Both the position numbers and the translations under genes were made by a program. Below the pieces are notes generated by a model. That model saw nothing but the letters and a program-made list of their open reading frames with translations. It had not been told where the DNA came from and ran no database searches. A DNA stretch of 64,000 nt, taken from Pseudomonadota bacterium. GTDB taxonomy: Bacteria > Pseudomonadota > Gammaproteobacteria > Xanthomonadales > Wenzhouxiangellaceae. The stretch is taken from the NCBI GenBank assembly GCA_013285445.1, contig CP053448.1, positions 2,835,530 through 2,899,529 on the forward strand, written 5' to 3'. Below are positions 34,313 through 42,992 of the stretch, piece by piece. How positions within the stretch are numbered: position 1 is the first letter of the stretch; each line of letters opens with the position of its first letter.

Positions 34313-35704
34313 ATGGCTGATTGCCGGCGCCTGTACCTGCTTGACACCAACGTGCTGATGCACGATCCGACTGCCCTGTTCCGCTTCGCAGAGCACGATG
34401 TCTTTCTGCCGATGATCGTGCTCGAGGAGCTCGACCGGGCCAAGAAGGGCGTGTCCGAAGTCGCGCGCAACGTCCGCCAGGTCAGCCGCTTTATCGGACA
34501 GATGATGTCGCCGGGCAGTGACCTGGAACAGGGCGTTGCGCTGGTCGAACCGGACGGGCTCAAGCTCAACGTCGGTACCGGCCGCTTGCACTTCCAGACC
34601 GAGCGCTTCGAAAACGGCCAGGAACTGGTCGGCGATCGCTCGCTGGCCGATAACGAGATCCTGCTCGCCGCCCTCAGCCTCAAGCGCAAGCACAAAGATG
34701 TTCAGGTCATTCTGGTTTCAAAGGACATCAACCTGCGCATCAAGGCGGCGATCCACGGCATCACCGCGGAGGACTACTACAACGACCGGGCCCTTGACGA
34801 CCTCAGCCTGCTCTACTCCGGCATCCGCGAACTGGACAACTCGTTCTGGGAAGCGCACAACACCGAGGATTCCTGGACCGACAACGGACGAACCTACTAT
34901 CGCATCGGGCAGCTTGACGGTGACCAGTGGTACCCGAATCAGTGCCTGCGGCTTGACGGCAGCAACGGCATGGAAGCTATTGTCCGCAGCGTCGGCAGCC
35001 GTGAGGTCGTGCTTGAGGTCGCGCGCGACTTCCGGCGCTCCCAGCACGGCGTTTGGGGCATCCATGCGCGAAACCCGGAGCAGAACTTCGCCTTGAATCT
35101 CCTGATGGATGCCGACATCGACTTTGTCACCCTGCTCGGCACTGCCGGTACCGGCAAGACTCTGCTGGCACTGGCCGCCGGCCTGTCACAAACGCTCGAT
35201 GACAAGCTCTATCGCGAGATCATCATGACCCGCGCAACCGTTTCGGTGGGCGACGAAATCGGCTATCTGCCCGGCACTGAAGAGGAAAAAATGACGCCCT
35301 GGATGGGGGCATTGACCGATAACCTCGAGGTTCTGACCGATGTCGACAACCACGGCGGCGAATGGGGGCGCGCCGTCACCAGCGAACTGCTGTCTTCGCG
35401 CATCAAGATCCGCTCGCTCAACTTCATGCGCGGACGCACTTTCCTCAACCGCTACCTGATCATCGACGAGGCCCAGAACCTCACGCCCAAGCAAATGAAG
35501 ACGCTGATCACACGCGCCGGCCCGGGCACCAAGATCGTCTGCCTCGGCAACGTCGAACAGATCGACACACCGTACCTGACCGAAACCACGTCGGGGCTGA
35601 CATTTGCGGTTGACCGCTTCAAGAACTGGGCGCATGCCGGTCACATTACGCTCAAACGTGGTGAACGTTCCAGACTGGCTGATTTTGCCTCGGAGGCGTT
35701 GTAG
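34313..35704 (+). CDS. PIN-PhoH family protein
   Basis: A 463-residue fusion of an N-terminal PIN nuclease domain (about 1-140; YLLDTNVLMHDPTALFRF, EELDRAKKG with acidic active-site residues) and a C-terminal PhoH ATPase (about 250-463; GTAGTGKTLLALAAG as Walker A, YLIIDEAQNLT as Walker B). PhoH2-type proteins act as RNA helicase/nucleases. A strong ribosome site (CAGGAGAG) precedes the ATG. It probably shares a transcript with bcp. Confidence 0.92.
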   Translation: MADCRRLYLLDTNVLMHDPTALFRFAEHDVFLPMIVLEELDRAKKGVSEVARNVRQVSRFIGQMMSPGSDLEQGVALVEPDGLKLNVGTGRLHFQTERFENGQELVGDRSLADNEILLAALSLKRKHKDVQVILVSKDINLRIKAAIHGITAEDYYNDRALDDLSLLYSGIRELDNSFWEAHNTEDSWTDNGRTYYRIGQLDGDQWYPNQCLRLDGSNGMEAIVRSVGSREVVLEVARDFRRSQHGVWGIHARNPEQNFALNLLMDADIDFVTLLGTAGTGKTLLALAAGLSQTLDDKLYREIIMTRATVSVGDEIGYLPGTEEEKMTPWMGALTDNLEVLTDVDNHGGEWGRAVTSELLSSRIKIRSLNFMRGRTFLNRYLIIDEAQNLTPKQMKTLITRAGPGTKIVCLGNVEQIDTPYLTETTSGLTFAVDRFKNWAHAGHITLKRGERSRLADFASEAL

Positions 35705-35745
35705 CGCGTCGGTTCGCCCATCCGTGCGACCGCGTGTCCGAGCCG

Positions 35746-36495
35746 TTATCTCCCGAACCCGTAACGCAGTTCGCCAACTGCGCCACCACCGGCGCTGAAA
35801 CTGCGCTCGGCCGCCAGACTGCGTTGGGCCAGCGACAGTATGGTGGTGCAGCGGGTCCCGTAACGTTCGCCGACGATGAACGCAGGCGACAGGAAACGCT
35901 CCAGCTCGGCGCCCACACCGGTTTCCGGCAACTCACGATCTGGCGCGATGGCGCGGTCGTCCATCAGGTCGAACAGGCGACCCGGATCGATTTCAGCCGA
36001 GGGCCGCAAGCCCCCAAGCGCCGTCGCCACGTGCCGGGACTTGGGCCAGGGCTCGTCGAGCAGGCCGTTGGACAAGGCGTGCACACCCGGACTGACGGCT
36101 CTCGGCTCTGCATGGGTCGAGCAGTACCACAAGGACCCAGGGTCGCCGGCCAGCAGGTTGAATGGCCCATAGTCGGCACGCCGGTCGTGGACGGCTTTCA
36201 CATTCTCTTCAGCCGAGCGATGACCTGAAATGAAGTCGGCCGGAAGCTCGCCGCGCGAGCGCTGACCGTTATCGGCGCGCGGATCACGAAAATTGGTCAC
36301 CGCCGCCCAGCGCCCGTCCCGGCTCACGGCCAGCCAGGTGCCACCGGCCTGCTCGTCACGCCCGGCCAGCGGCCCGTCCGGCCAGTCCCACCACGCCATG
36401 GCCCGGGTCGGCCGCGCGTGAAACTCGTCCCGATTGGCCGCCAGTAGCAGGTGACGATCCTGTCCGGGTGTAAAGGCGAAAGCGATCAGGCACAT
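35746..36495 (-). CDS. NRDE (TANGO2) family protein
   Basis: A 249-residue protein starting MCLIAFAF, with the eponymous AANRDEFHARPT motif (about 18-29) and GTWLAVSRDGRWAAVTNFRD, both typical of the NRDE/TANGO2 family, plus LSNGLLDEPWPKS. The N-terminal Cys2 recalls N-terminal nucleophile hydrolases. Eukaryotic TANGO2 has been linked to heme or lipid handling; the bacterial role is unsettled. It converges with phoH. A degenerate tandem-repeat tract begins ~25 nt upstream of its start. Confidence 0.9.
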   Translation of the reverse strand: MCLIAFAFTPGQDRHLLLAANRDEFHARPTRAMAWWDWPDGPLAGRDEQAGGTWLAVSRDGRWAAVTNFRDPRADNGQRSRGELPADFISGHRSAEENVKAVHDRRADYGPFNLLAGDPGSLWYCSTHAEPRAVSPGVHALSNGLLDEPWPKSRHVATALGGLRPSAEIDPGRLFDLMDDRAIAPDRELPETGVGAELERFLSPAFIVGERYGTRCTTILSLAQRSLAAERSFSAGGGAVGELRYGFGR

Positions 36496-36518
36496 GGGGA
36501 GATGGTAAATCGTAGGAA

Positions 36519-36607
36519 GCTAAAGGTGGGGGGCTAAAGGCTAAAGGCTAAAGGCTAAAGGCGAAAGGTGGAAGGGGAAGGGGAAGGGGAAGGGGAAGGG
36601 GAAGGGG
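36519..36607. repeat. degenerate heptamer-to-hexamer tandem repeat
   Basis: GCTAAAG units (36519, 36533, 36540, 36547 and 36554) change to GCGAAAG, GTGGAAG and then a run of GGGAAG hexamers to about 36607. The tract is purine-rich on the plus strand and lies between the NRDE start codon and the end of the flavodoxin-like gene, in the NRDE promoter region. Confidence 0.93.
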
Positions 36608-36650
36608 CCGAAGACGGGAGCGGGGGCTGGCAGCAACACTGTTGAGCGGG

Positions 36651-37112
36651 TCAGAAGATGCCTGCTTCAAGGCCGGCCGCCATGACCATGCCAAGCGCCC
36701 GGCACTGGTCGAGAAACGCGTCGTCCCACTGGCCGCGGCAGATCAGCGAATCCTGCACCGGCTTCCAGTTCAGCCCGCCACAGATGCTCTCGATCGCCCG
36801 ACGAGTTCCGGTGCCGTCCTTGCCGGCCCGGATGAACACCGCATAAGGCATCGCGTCGGTCTTGTCGATCAGATCATAGAAACAGCGGTCAAAGAAGTCC
36901 TTCAGCGCGCCGCTCATGTAGCCCAGGTTCTCGGTGGTACCGAAAATCACCGCATCCGAACCCATTACAAAATCGGCGTTCGCGTCCAGTGGCCGAACGT
37001 GATGGGCTTCGACCCCGTCAATAGCGCCATCCGAAGCGCCTTCGAGCACGGCCTGCACCATCGCCCGAGTGTTTGGTGAAGGATCATGAGCAATGAGTAC
37101 AAGCCGCTTCAT
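36651..37112 (-). CDS. flavodoxin-fold protein (NADPH-dependent FMN reductase-like)
   Basis: A 153-residue single-domain flavodoxin-like protein: MKRLVLIAHDPSPNTRAMV (first strand and phosphate loop), then VIFGTTENLGYMSGALKDFFDRCFY, where FMN-fold proteins bind the isoalloxazine ring, and YAVFIRAGKDGTGTRRAIESI. Probable flavin-dependent oxidoreductase or electron carrier. The ATG at 37112 overlaps the stop of the upstream radical SAM gene by 1 nt, so the flavoprotein may serve as its reductant. Confidence 0.82.
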   Translation of the reverse strand: MKRLVLIAHDPSPNTRAMVQAVLEGASDGAIDGVEAHHVRPLDANADFVMGSDAVIFGTTENLGYMSGALKDFFDRCFYDLIDKTDAMPYAVFIRAGKDGTGTRRAIESICGGLNWKPVQDSLICRGQWDDAFLDQCRALGMVMAAGLEAGIF

Positions 37113-38020
37113 TACAGTCCGCGCGCCCACTCGGGCCGGAGCGGCGCGCGCCCGGGCTGCTGAATGGCCTGCTCCAGTTGTTCGAGCAGGCGTGACTTGT
37201 CGGCATTGAGCCTGCCCTTGAGCACCAGCCAGTTGGAGGCGTGATCGGAGCGAAACACGGTGTTGTCGAGTTCGAGTGCGCCGATAAAACGGCGCATCTC
37301 CCGAAACAGCCCGACGCGGTCGAGTGGCTCCCACTCGGGAAAACCCTGTCGGAAGCGTTCCTCACCCATCGGAAAGCTGACGACCAGTGTAGCCAGGTAC
37401 TCCGGCTGCGTGGCGTTGGCCAGCCGGGCCGAGTGCTCGGCGTGCTGACGCGACATGACCGCACCGCCCAGTCCGTTAAGAATCATGACTGAGCGCATGA
37501 TGCCGGCCTCGCCAAGCCGGTCGAGTGCGGCGCGGGTGGAATCAAAGGTTTCACCCTTGTTGACTTTCTCCAGCACTTCGTCATCGCCGGATTCGGCACC
37601 GATATAGGCCATTTGCAAACCCGCTTCACGCAGGCCGGTCAAATCGGTCAGGGACTTTCGCTTGAGATTGCGCGGCAGACAGTAACTGGATACCCGCTCG
37701 ACCGAGGGCATGTGCTCGGCAATCGCTTCGAGAATGCGCATCAATCGATGGGTCGGCAGCACCAGGGCATCGCCGTCGGCCAGGAAGATCCGCCGCACCC
37801 GCGAACCGAATTGCTCCCCGCAGCGCCGGATGGTCTCCAGCACCTCGGCCTCGTTGCGCGCCCGGAATTTTTTCTGCGGCGCCGTGTACATGTCGCAGAA
37901 CGTACACCGGTTCCACGAACAGCCGTCGGTCACCGGCAGAATCAGCGAGTGGGCCTCGCTGGGCGGGCGGAACACCGGCTCGACATAGCGGATGGGCTGG
38001 GTTTCAGTACGTTCAGTCAT
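37112..38020 (-). CDS. radical SAM protein of unknown substrate
   Basis: A 302-residue radical SAM enzyme. The cluster motif is GCSWNRCTFCDMY (Cx4Cx2C rather than the canonical Cx3Cx2C), seen in COG1032-like radical SAM proteins. The partial TIM barrel continues with FLADGDALVLP, IGAESGDDEVLEKVNKG (SAM-binding) and VMILNGLGG. The C-terminal ~60 residues are not recognised. It is coupled to a flavodoxin-fold gene (1-nt overlap), which suggests an electron donor. Reaction unknown. Confidence 0.87.
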   Translation of the reverse strand: MTERTETQPIRYVEPVFRPPSEAHSLILPVTDGCSWNRCTFCDMYTAPQKKFRARNEAEVLETIRRCGEQFGSRVRRIFLADGDALVLPTHRLMRILEAIAEHMPSVERVSSYCLPRNLKRKSLTDLTGLREAGLQMAYIGAESGDDEVLEKVNKGETFDSTRAALDRLGEAGIMRSVMILNGLGGAVMSRQHAEHSARLANATQPEYLATLVVSFPMGEERFRQGFPEWEPLDRVGLFREMRRFIGALELDNTVFRSDHASNWLVLKGRLNADKSRLLEQLEQAIQQPGRAPLRPEWARGL

Positions 38021-38146
38021 CGTGCGCAGTACTTCAGTGTAATGAATCGCAGCCGGCTGGCAAAGGCATACTTGAAGAAAACCTCAATCAGCAGCCCGCC
38101 GTGAGCAGCGGCGCCGGAAGGTCTGAATGTCGGCTACAAAACGCGC

Positions 38147-38848
38147 TCATCGGTAATGATTCTCGGCCGGGTGCCGCCTGTCACTTTCAAGCGCCTGGCG
38201 AACCAGCGTCCGGCCACGCGTAAAGAACAGCGCCAGCACAACGGCGGTGTAGGCAAGCGCCCAGATCCATTGACCGTCCGGCTCGGCGAGTTCCCAGCCC
38301 GCAGCGGCCAGGGCAAGGCCGCCGAAGGCGAGCAGAAACAACAGATGCGAAAGCTGACCGCGGATCGGGGATCCGGCCAGCAGATGCCAGAGGAAGGTTG
38401 TGGCATGCCAGGCTGCCGCCAACCCCGCAAGCATCACCAGGTGGGTAAGCTCGAAGTCGAATGACCGGGCCACTTCGGTCGTTCCGATATCGGCGATGTC
38501 GATGACCAGCAACACCCCATACATCCAGCCCTGCAGCCCCAGCATGACCAGATCGACCAGAAACAGCACGATGATACGCGCCGGCGAACGGGTGTCGGCT
38601 GCCCAAGTGGTATTGGCACCAGCGGTCATGTCGGCGACGTAGCCGAGCAGGGCATAGCAGGTGAAGCTCACGGTGGCCAGCAATAAGACCAACCGCAGCC
38701 AGAACGCCTGCGTATGCAATAGCGAGGTATCGCCGATGATCGCGCTGACGTACCCTGCGGATACGCTGATCAGCCCCAGCGAGACAACGACCTGACTGAG
38801 GTCGCTGACAATCGGTGCCAGTCGCAGTTCGTAAAATCCGGCGTTCAC
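38147..38848 (-). CDS. hypothetical integral membrane protein
   Basis: Not recognised. The 233-residue product has about six hydrophobic segments. His-containing helices (ELTHLVMLAGLAAAWHATTFLWHLL) could hold a cofactor, but there is no clear heme pattern. It overlaps the MFS gene upstream by 4 nt, so the two are coupled. The 3' flank (38021-38146) holds nothing identified. Confidence 0.7.
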   Translation of the reverse strand: MNAGFYELRLAPIVSDLSQVVVSLGLISVSAGYVSAIIGDTSLLHTQAFWLRLVLLLATVSFTCYALLGYVADMTAGANTTWAADTRSPARIIVLFLVDLVMLGLQGWMYGVLLVIDIADIGTTEVARSFDFELTHLVMLAGLAAAWHATTFLWHLLAGSPIRGQLSHLLFLLAFGGLALAAAGWELAEPDGQWIWALAYTAVVLALFFTRGRTLVRQALESDRRHPAENHYR

Positions 38849-40044
38849 GTGCCCTTTTCTTCATCCGGCAAGATCATGCGTAATCCTCCGATACCGGCCA
38901 TCAACGCAAGAGCGGCGCTGATGGCACTGACGCCGGCCATGGCCGCGAAGTGGCCGTCACCGGCCAGCCACCCGACCAGCATGGGTCCAGCCGCCAGACC
39001 GGCGCCCTGGCAGGCCGGCACCAGCGCCAGTTGCCCGGCGACCGGACCACGCCGGCCCAGCGCTGCAATCTGGTAGGGAACGACCAGGTTCCATCCAACC
39101 ATGATCAATGTGCCTCCGGCGGCAAACCATAACAGGTTGTCGACCAGACCCGCCAGCACACTGCCCACGGCCAGACCGATCGAGCCCAGCCAGAACGGCA
39201 GTCTGTAGCCCAGTGCGGAGCCGCCGAGCGCGGCCAGGCCGGTTCCAGCCAGACCGCTGAACATGATGAAGCTCATCATCCAGCCACCGGTGCCAAAATC
39301 CAGACCGAGCTGAACGCCGCGCTGCTGCAGAAACGCCCAGGCGCCGCCCACGCCGACATGAAACAAACCCATCGCCACCAGCAGCAGTGTCGCACGGCGC
39401 GTGGGTTGACCCGAGTGCCACGCACCGGTTGGTTGATCCGGATCCCGGTTACTGGCGCGGCTCACGCCAGGCAATGCCAGCAAGGTGATCAGGCCGAGTC
39501 CCACAAGGCTTGCCATGACCCCGAGCAGGCTGAATCGACTGGCCAGCTCTCCCTGCAGGCCGAGCAGGAGTGCGCCCAGCACCATTTGTGCGGCCATGTA
39601 GAGCGCATAGACGCGGCTGGCCTGCGCAGCGCTGCCCAACAGCGAGGTAGCGACAATCAGCAGCGCACCCTCCCCCAGGAGCGCTGTGAGAAAGCGCACA
39701 GTAATCAACCAGTCGGGGGACACAAACGGCGTGATCGCATTGCCGACCACAAAAGCCAGCACGCCGATCATTGCCAGCTGTGCGGGGCGGGTGTGGCGCA
39801 GCCACCAGACTGAACTGGCAGAAGCCAGCGTGACGCCCAGCACTTCGGCCATCGCGAACAGCCCAAGCTGGCGGTTGGTCAGCGCAAATGCGTCAGCCGC
39901 ACTGCTCAGGACCATCGGTAGCGTCAATTCCACCGATCGACCGGTCAGTCCAAGGACCATGGCCGCCAGCAGTAGCGGCGTCAGAATCTTCAGCCTGCCG
40001 ATGATCAGACGCCTCCATCGCACCAGCCGTGAAAGAGTCGACAT
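38845..40044 (-). CDS. MFS transporter
   Basis: A 399-residue membrane protein with about 12 hydrophobic segments in two halves around a short hydrophilic loop (SRASNRDPDQPTGAWHSGQPTRRA, about residues 195-215). Typical of small MFS permeases; substrate unknown. TATAAT overlaps the start codon (TATAATG), so it cannot act as the -10 box for this start; a downstream start is possible. It follows clpB on the same strand after 93 nt that include a short GC-rich hairpin (GTCGGC/GCCGAC). Confidence 0.8.
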   Translation of the reverse strand: MSTLSRLVRWRRLIIGRLKILTPLLLAAMVLGLTGRSVELTLPMVLSSAADAFALTNRQLGLFAMAEVLGVTLASASSVWWLRHTRPAQLAMIGVLAFVVGNAITPFVSPDWLITVRFLTALLGEGALLIVATSLLGSAAQASRVYALYMAAQMVLGALLLGLQGELASRFSLLGVMASLVGLGLITLLALPGVSRASNRDPDQPTGAWHSGQPTRRATLLLVAMGLFHVGVGGAWAFLQQRGVQLGLDFGTGGWMMSFIMFSGLAGTGLAALGGSALGYRLPFWLGSIGLAVGSVLAGLVDNLLWFAAGGTLIMVGWNLVVPYQIAALGRRGPVAGQLALVPACQGAGLAAGPMLVGWLAGDGHFAAMAGVSAISAALALMAGIGGLRMILPDEEKGT

Positions 40045-40137
40045 TATAGCGTCGGCCCGACAGTCTTCCGGGCTCAGCCGACGCCCGACCCGTCCTCACG
40101 CGGGGCAAGCATTCGATGGCGGCTGTTCAGGGCGGTC

Positions 40138-42744
40138 TCAGCCCGCTGCAGCAGCCTCCGCTCCGGCTGTTTGGCAAAACTGCAGCTCACCCTCCAGGGC
40201 ATCGACCCGGATGTTGTCGCCCGGACCAAACTCGCCGGCCAGGATCTTCTGCGCCAGGGCGTTCTCAAGCCGGTTCTGAATCGCGCGCTTGAGCGGCCGG
40301 GCACCGTAGACCGGATCGAAGCCGGCCTCGCCAAGCAGGTCGAGCGCCGCATCGCTGATCTCGAATCCGATTTCGCGGTCGGCCAGGCGTTTCTCCAGGT
40401 ACTGGATCTGCACCGCGGCAATCTCGCGGATCTGGGCGCGGTCGAGCGGGTGGAAGACCACGATCTCATCAACGCGGTTGATGAACTCCGGCCGGAAGTG
40501 CCGGCCGACAACGTCCATCACTGCCGATTTCATCGCCTCGTATTCGGAGTCGGCCAGCGCCTGGATGCGATCCGAGCCCAGGTTGGAGGTCATCACGATC
40601 ACGGTGTTGCGGAAATCGACCGTGCGGCCGTGGCCGTCGGTGAGCCGACCGTCGTCGAGCACCTGCAGCAGGATGTTGAACACTTCCGGGTGGGCCTTCT
40701 CGACCTCGTCGAGCAGGATCACCGAGTACGGCCGGCGGCGGACGGCTTCGGTCAGGTAGCCGCCCTCCTCGTAGCCGACATAGCCCGGTGGTGCACCGAT
40801 CAGGCGGGCCACGGCGTGTTTTTCCATGAATTCCGACATGTCGATGCGCACCATGGCGTCCTCGGTATCGAACAGGAAGTTCGCCAGCGACTTGCACAGT
40901 TCGGTCTTGCCCACCCCGGTCGGGCCCAGGAACAGAAAGGAGCCGTTGGGCCGGTTGGGGTCGGCCAGGCCGGCACGCGAGCGCCGGATGGCGTCGGCGA
41001 CGGCCTTGACCGCCTCGTCCTGGCCGATGACCCGCTCGTGCAGGGCGGCTTCCATCTTGAGCAGCTTGTCGCGCTCGGCCTCGAGCATCTTCGAGACCGG
41101 GATGCCGGTCCAGCGGCTGACCACCTCGGCGATTTCTTCCTCGGTGACCTTGTTTCTCAACAGCTGAAAGTGGTCAGTCGCCTCACTCGATTCAGCCTCG
41201 TGGAGCTGACGCTCGAGGTCTGGAATACGCCCGTGCTGCAGCTCGGCCATACGCGACAGATCCTGCGCGCGACGGGCGTTGTCGAGCTCGGCGCGGGCGC
41301 GCTCGAGTTCTTCCTTGATGTGCGTGGCATCCTGCACCGACGCCTTCTCGGCCTTCCAGACCTCGTCGAGATCGGCAAACTCGCGCTCGAGCTCGTTGAT
41401 TTCCTCCTCCAGATCAGCCAGACGCTTCTTCGAAGCCTCGTCGGTTTCCTTCTTCAAGGCTTCGCGCTGGATCTTGAGCTGGATGAGCCGGCGCTCGAGC
41501 CGGTCCATGACCTCGGGCTTGGAGTCGATCTCCATGCGGATGCGGCTGGCCGCCTCGTCCATCAGGTCGATCGCCTTGTCGGGCAGCTTGCGATCGGTGA
41601 TGTAGCGATGCGACAGGGTCGCGGCGGCCACCAGCGCCGGGTCGGTGATATCGACGCCGTGGTGGACCTCGTAGCGCTCCTGCAGGCCCCTGAGGATGGC
41701 GATGGTGTCCTCGACGCTGGGCTCCTCGACCAGCACCTTCTGGAAGCGGCGCTCGAGCGCGGCGTCCTTCTCGATGTTCTCGCGGTATTCGTTGAGCGTG
41801 GTCGCACCGACGCAGTGCAGCTCGCCGCGGGCCAGCGCGGGCTTGAGCATGTTGCCGGCATCCATCGCGCCCTCGGCCTTGCCGGCGCCGACCATGGTGT
41901 GGATCTCGTCGATGAACAGGATGACCCTGCCTTCCTCGCGCTTGAGCTCGTTGAGCACGGCCTTGAGCCGCTCCTCGAACTCGCCGCGGTACTTGGCGCC
42001 GGCGATCAGCTGGCCCATGTCGAGCATCAGCACGCGCTTGTTCTTCAGGCCCTCGGGCACCTCGCCGTTGACAATGCGCTGGGCCAAGCCCTCGACGATG
42101 GCGGTCTTGCCCACGCCGGGCTCGCCGATCAGCACCGGGTTGTTCTTGGTGCGGCGCTGCAGCACCTGGACGGTGCGGCGGATTTCCTCGTCGCGGCCGA
42201 TGACCGGATCCAGGCGCGACTGCTCGGCGCGCTCGGTCAGATCAATGGTGTATTTATTCAGCGCCTCGCGGGTGTCTTCAGCGTTGGGATCGTCGACCGT
42301 CTCGCCACCGCGCACCGACTCGATGGCCTCCTCCACGGCCTTATTGGTGACCCCGGCCTGGTGCAGGAGCCTGGTCAATTCGACCTTGGCCTCGAGGGCA
42401 GCCAGCACAAACAGCTCGGAGGCGATATAGGCATCACCCCGATCCCGCGCGATCTTGTCGGTCAGGTTGAGCAGCCGGCCCAGATCATTGGACAGATTGA
42501 TCTGTCCGGCCTGGTCTGAGGTGACTCTGGGCATACCATCGAGTCTCTTGCCCAGAGCAGAACGCAACTGATCGACCTGCGCACCGGCGCGGGCCAGCAG
42601 ACCGCGTACGCCGCCACCTTCCTGGTCGAGCAGGGCCACCATCACGTGTTCCGGCTCAAGCAGATTGTGGTCCATTCCAAGCGCTCGGCTCTGCGCGTCG
42701 CCAAGGGCCTGCTGGAACCGTGCAGTCAACTTGTCCATTCGCAT
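40138..42744 (-). CDS. clpB: ATP-dependent disaggregase ClpB
   Basis: Hexameric AAA+ chaperone that pulls proteins out of aggregates with DnaK. The 868-residue product has the N-domain (1-145), NBD1 with Walker [11 protein letters not shown] and Walker [10 protein letters not shown], the long coiled-coil middle domain (about 410-520), and NBD2 with [14 protein letters not shown] and [13 protein letters not shown]. The N-terminus [19 protein letters not shown] fits E. coli (MRLDRLTNKF). A plausible heat-shock promoter lies 40 nt upstream. Confidence 0.97.
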   Translation of the reverse strand: MRMDKLTARFQQALGDAQSRALGMDHNLLEPEHVMVALLDQEGGGVRGLLARAGAQVDQLRSALGKRLDGMPRVTSDQAGQINLSNDLGRLLNLTDKIARDRGDAYIASELFVLAALEAKVELTRLLHQAGVTNKAVEEAIESVRGGETVDDPNAEDTREALNKYTIDLTERAEQSRLDPVIGRDEEIRRTVQVLQRRTKNNPVLIGEPGVGKTAIVEGLAQRIVNGEVPEGLKNKRVLMLDMGQLIAGAKYRGEFEERLKAVLNELKREEGRVILFIDEIHTMVGAGKAEGAMDAGNMLKPALARGELHCVGATTLNEYRENIEKDAALERRFQKVLVEEPSVEDTIAILRGLQERYEVHHGVDITDPALVAAATLSHRYITDRKLPDKAIDLMDEAASRIRMEIDSKPEVMDRLERRLIQLKIQREALKKETDEASKKRLADLEEEINELEREFADLDEVWKAEKASVQDATHIKEELERARAELDNARRAQDLSRMAELQHGRIPDLERQLHEAESSEATDHFQLLRNKVTEEEIAEVVSRWTGIPVSKMLEAERDKLLKMEAALHERVIGQDEAVKAVADAIRRSRAGLADPNRPNGSFLFLGPTGVGKTELCKSLANFLFDTEDAMVRIDMSEFMEKHAVARLIGAPPGYVGYEEGGYLTEAVRRRPYSVILLDEVEKAHPEVFNILLQVLDDGRLTDGHGRTVDFRNTVIVMTSNLGSDRIQALADSEYEAMKSAVMDVVGRHFRPEFINRVDEIVVFHPLDRAQIREIAAVQIQYLEKRLADREIGFEISDAALDLLGEAGFDPVYGARPLKRAIQNRLENALAQKILAGEFGPGDNIRVDALEGELQFCQTAGAEAAAAG

Positions 42745-42784
42745 AAGAGGCTGACTCCCCTGCTGATATTCGAGTTATCCACAG

Positions 42785-42814
42785 GAGTGGGGTCGCTCGA
42801 GACCGGAATCAACC
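42785..42814 (-). promoter_or_regulatory. putative sigma32 (heat-shock) promoter of clpB
   Basis: On the minus strand, GGTTGATT (42814-42807) and CCCCACTC (42792-42785) are 14 nt apart, resembling the sigma32 pattern CTTGAAA / CCCCATNT. The -10 element ends about 40 nt before the clpB start codon. Match is partial and judged by eye. Confidence 0.4.
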
Positions 42815-42945
42815 GGCCAGGTGTAGAAAGGTCGATCAAACCCCGACGGACGAGGCTTCGGTTGTCTCCACCGGGATCTACACGTCCTTTGAGTCCAGGC
42901 GGAGGACACGCATGAGAGCCGGGTGGCGGTTGATGAAATGTCGTC

Positions 42946-42970
42946 CGTCGGGGATGTAACGCCGACCTAC
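42946..42970 (+). repeat. REP-like 25-nt repeat, copy D
   Basis: CGTCGGGGATGTAAC followed by GCCGACCTAC, in the gap between clpB and the aldehyde dehydrogenase gene. It differs from the other copies by TAA in place of CGA at the centre. Confidence 0.82.
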
Positions 42971-42992
42971 GTGGGTTTCGATCCGGCCGAAA

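Noticed and set aside
40030..40050. Perfect TATAAT as promoter of the MFS gene at 40044
   Set aside because: The box overlaps the annotated ATG (TATAATG) and has no -35 partner at proper distance; it could only serve a later start.
40171..42519. 782-codon plus-strand open frame opposite clpB
   Set aside because: Antisense to clpB, whose motifs are all on the minus strand.
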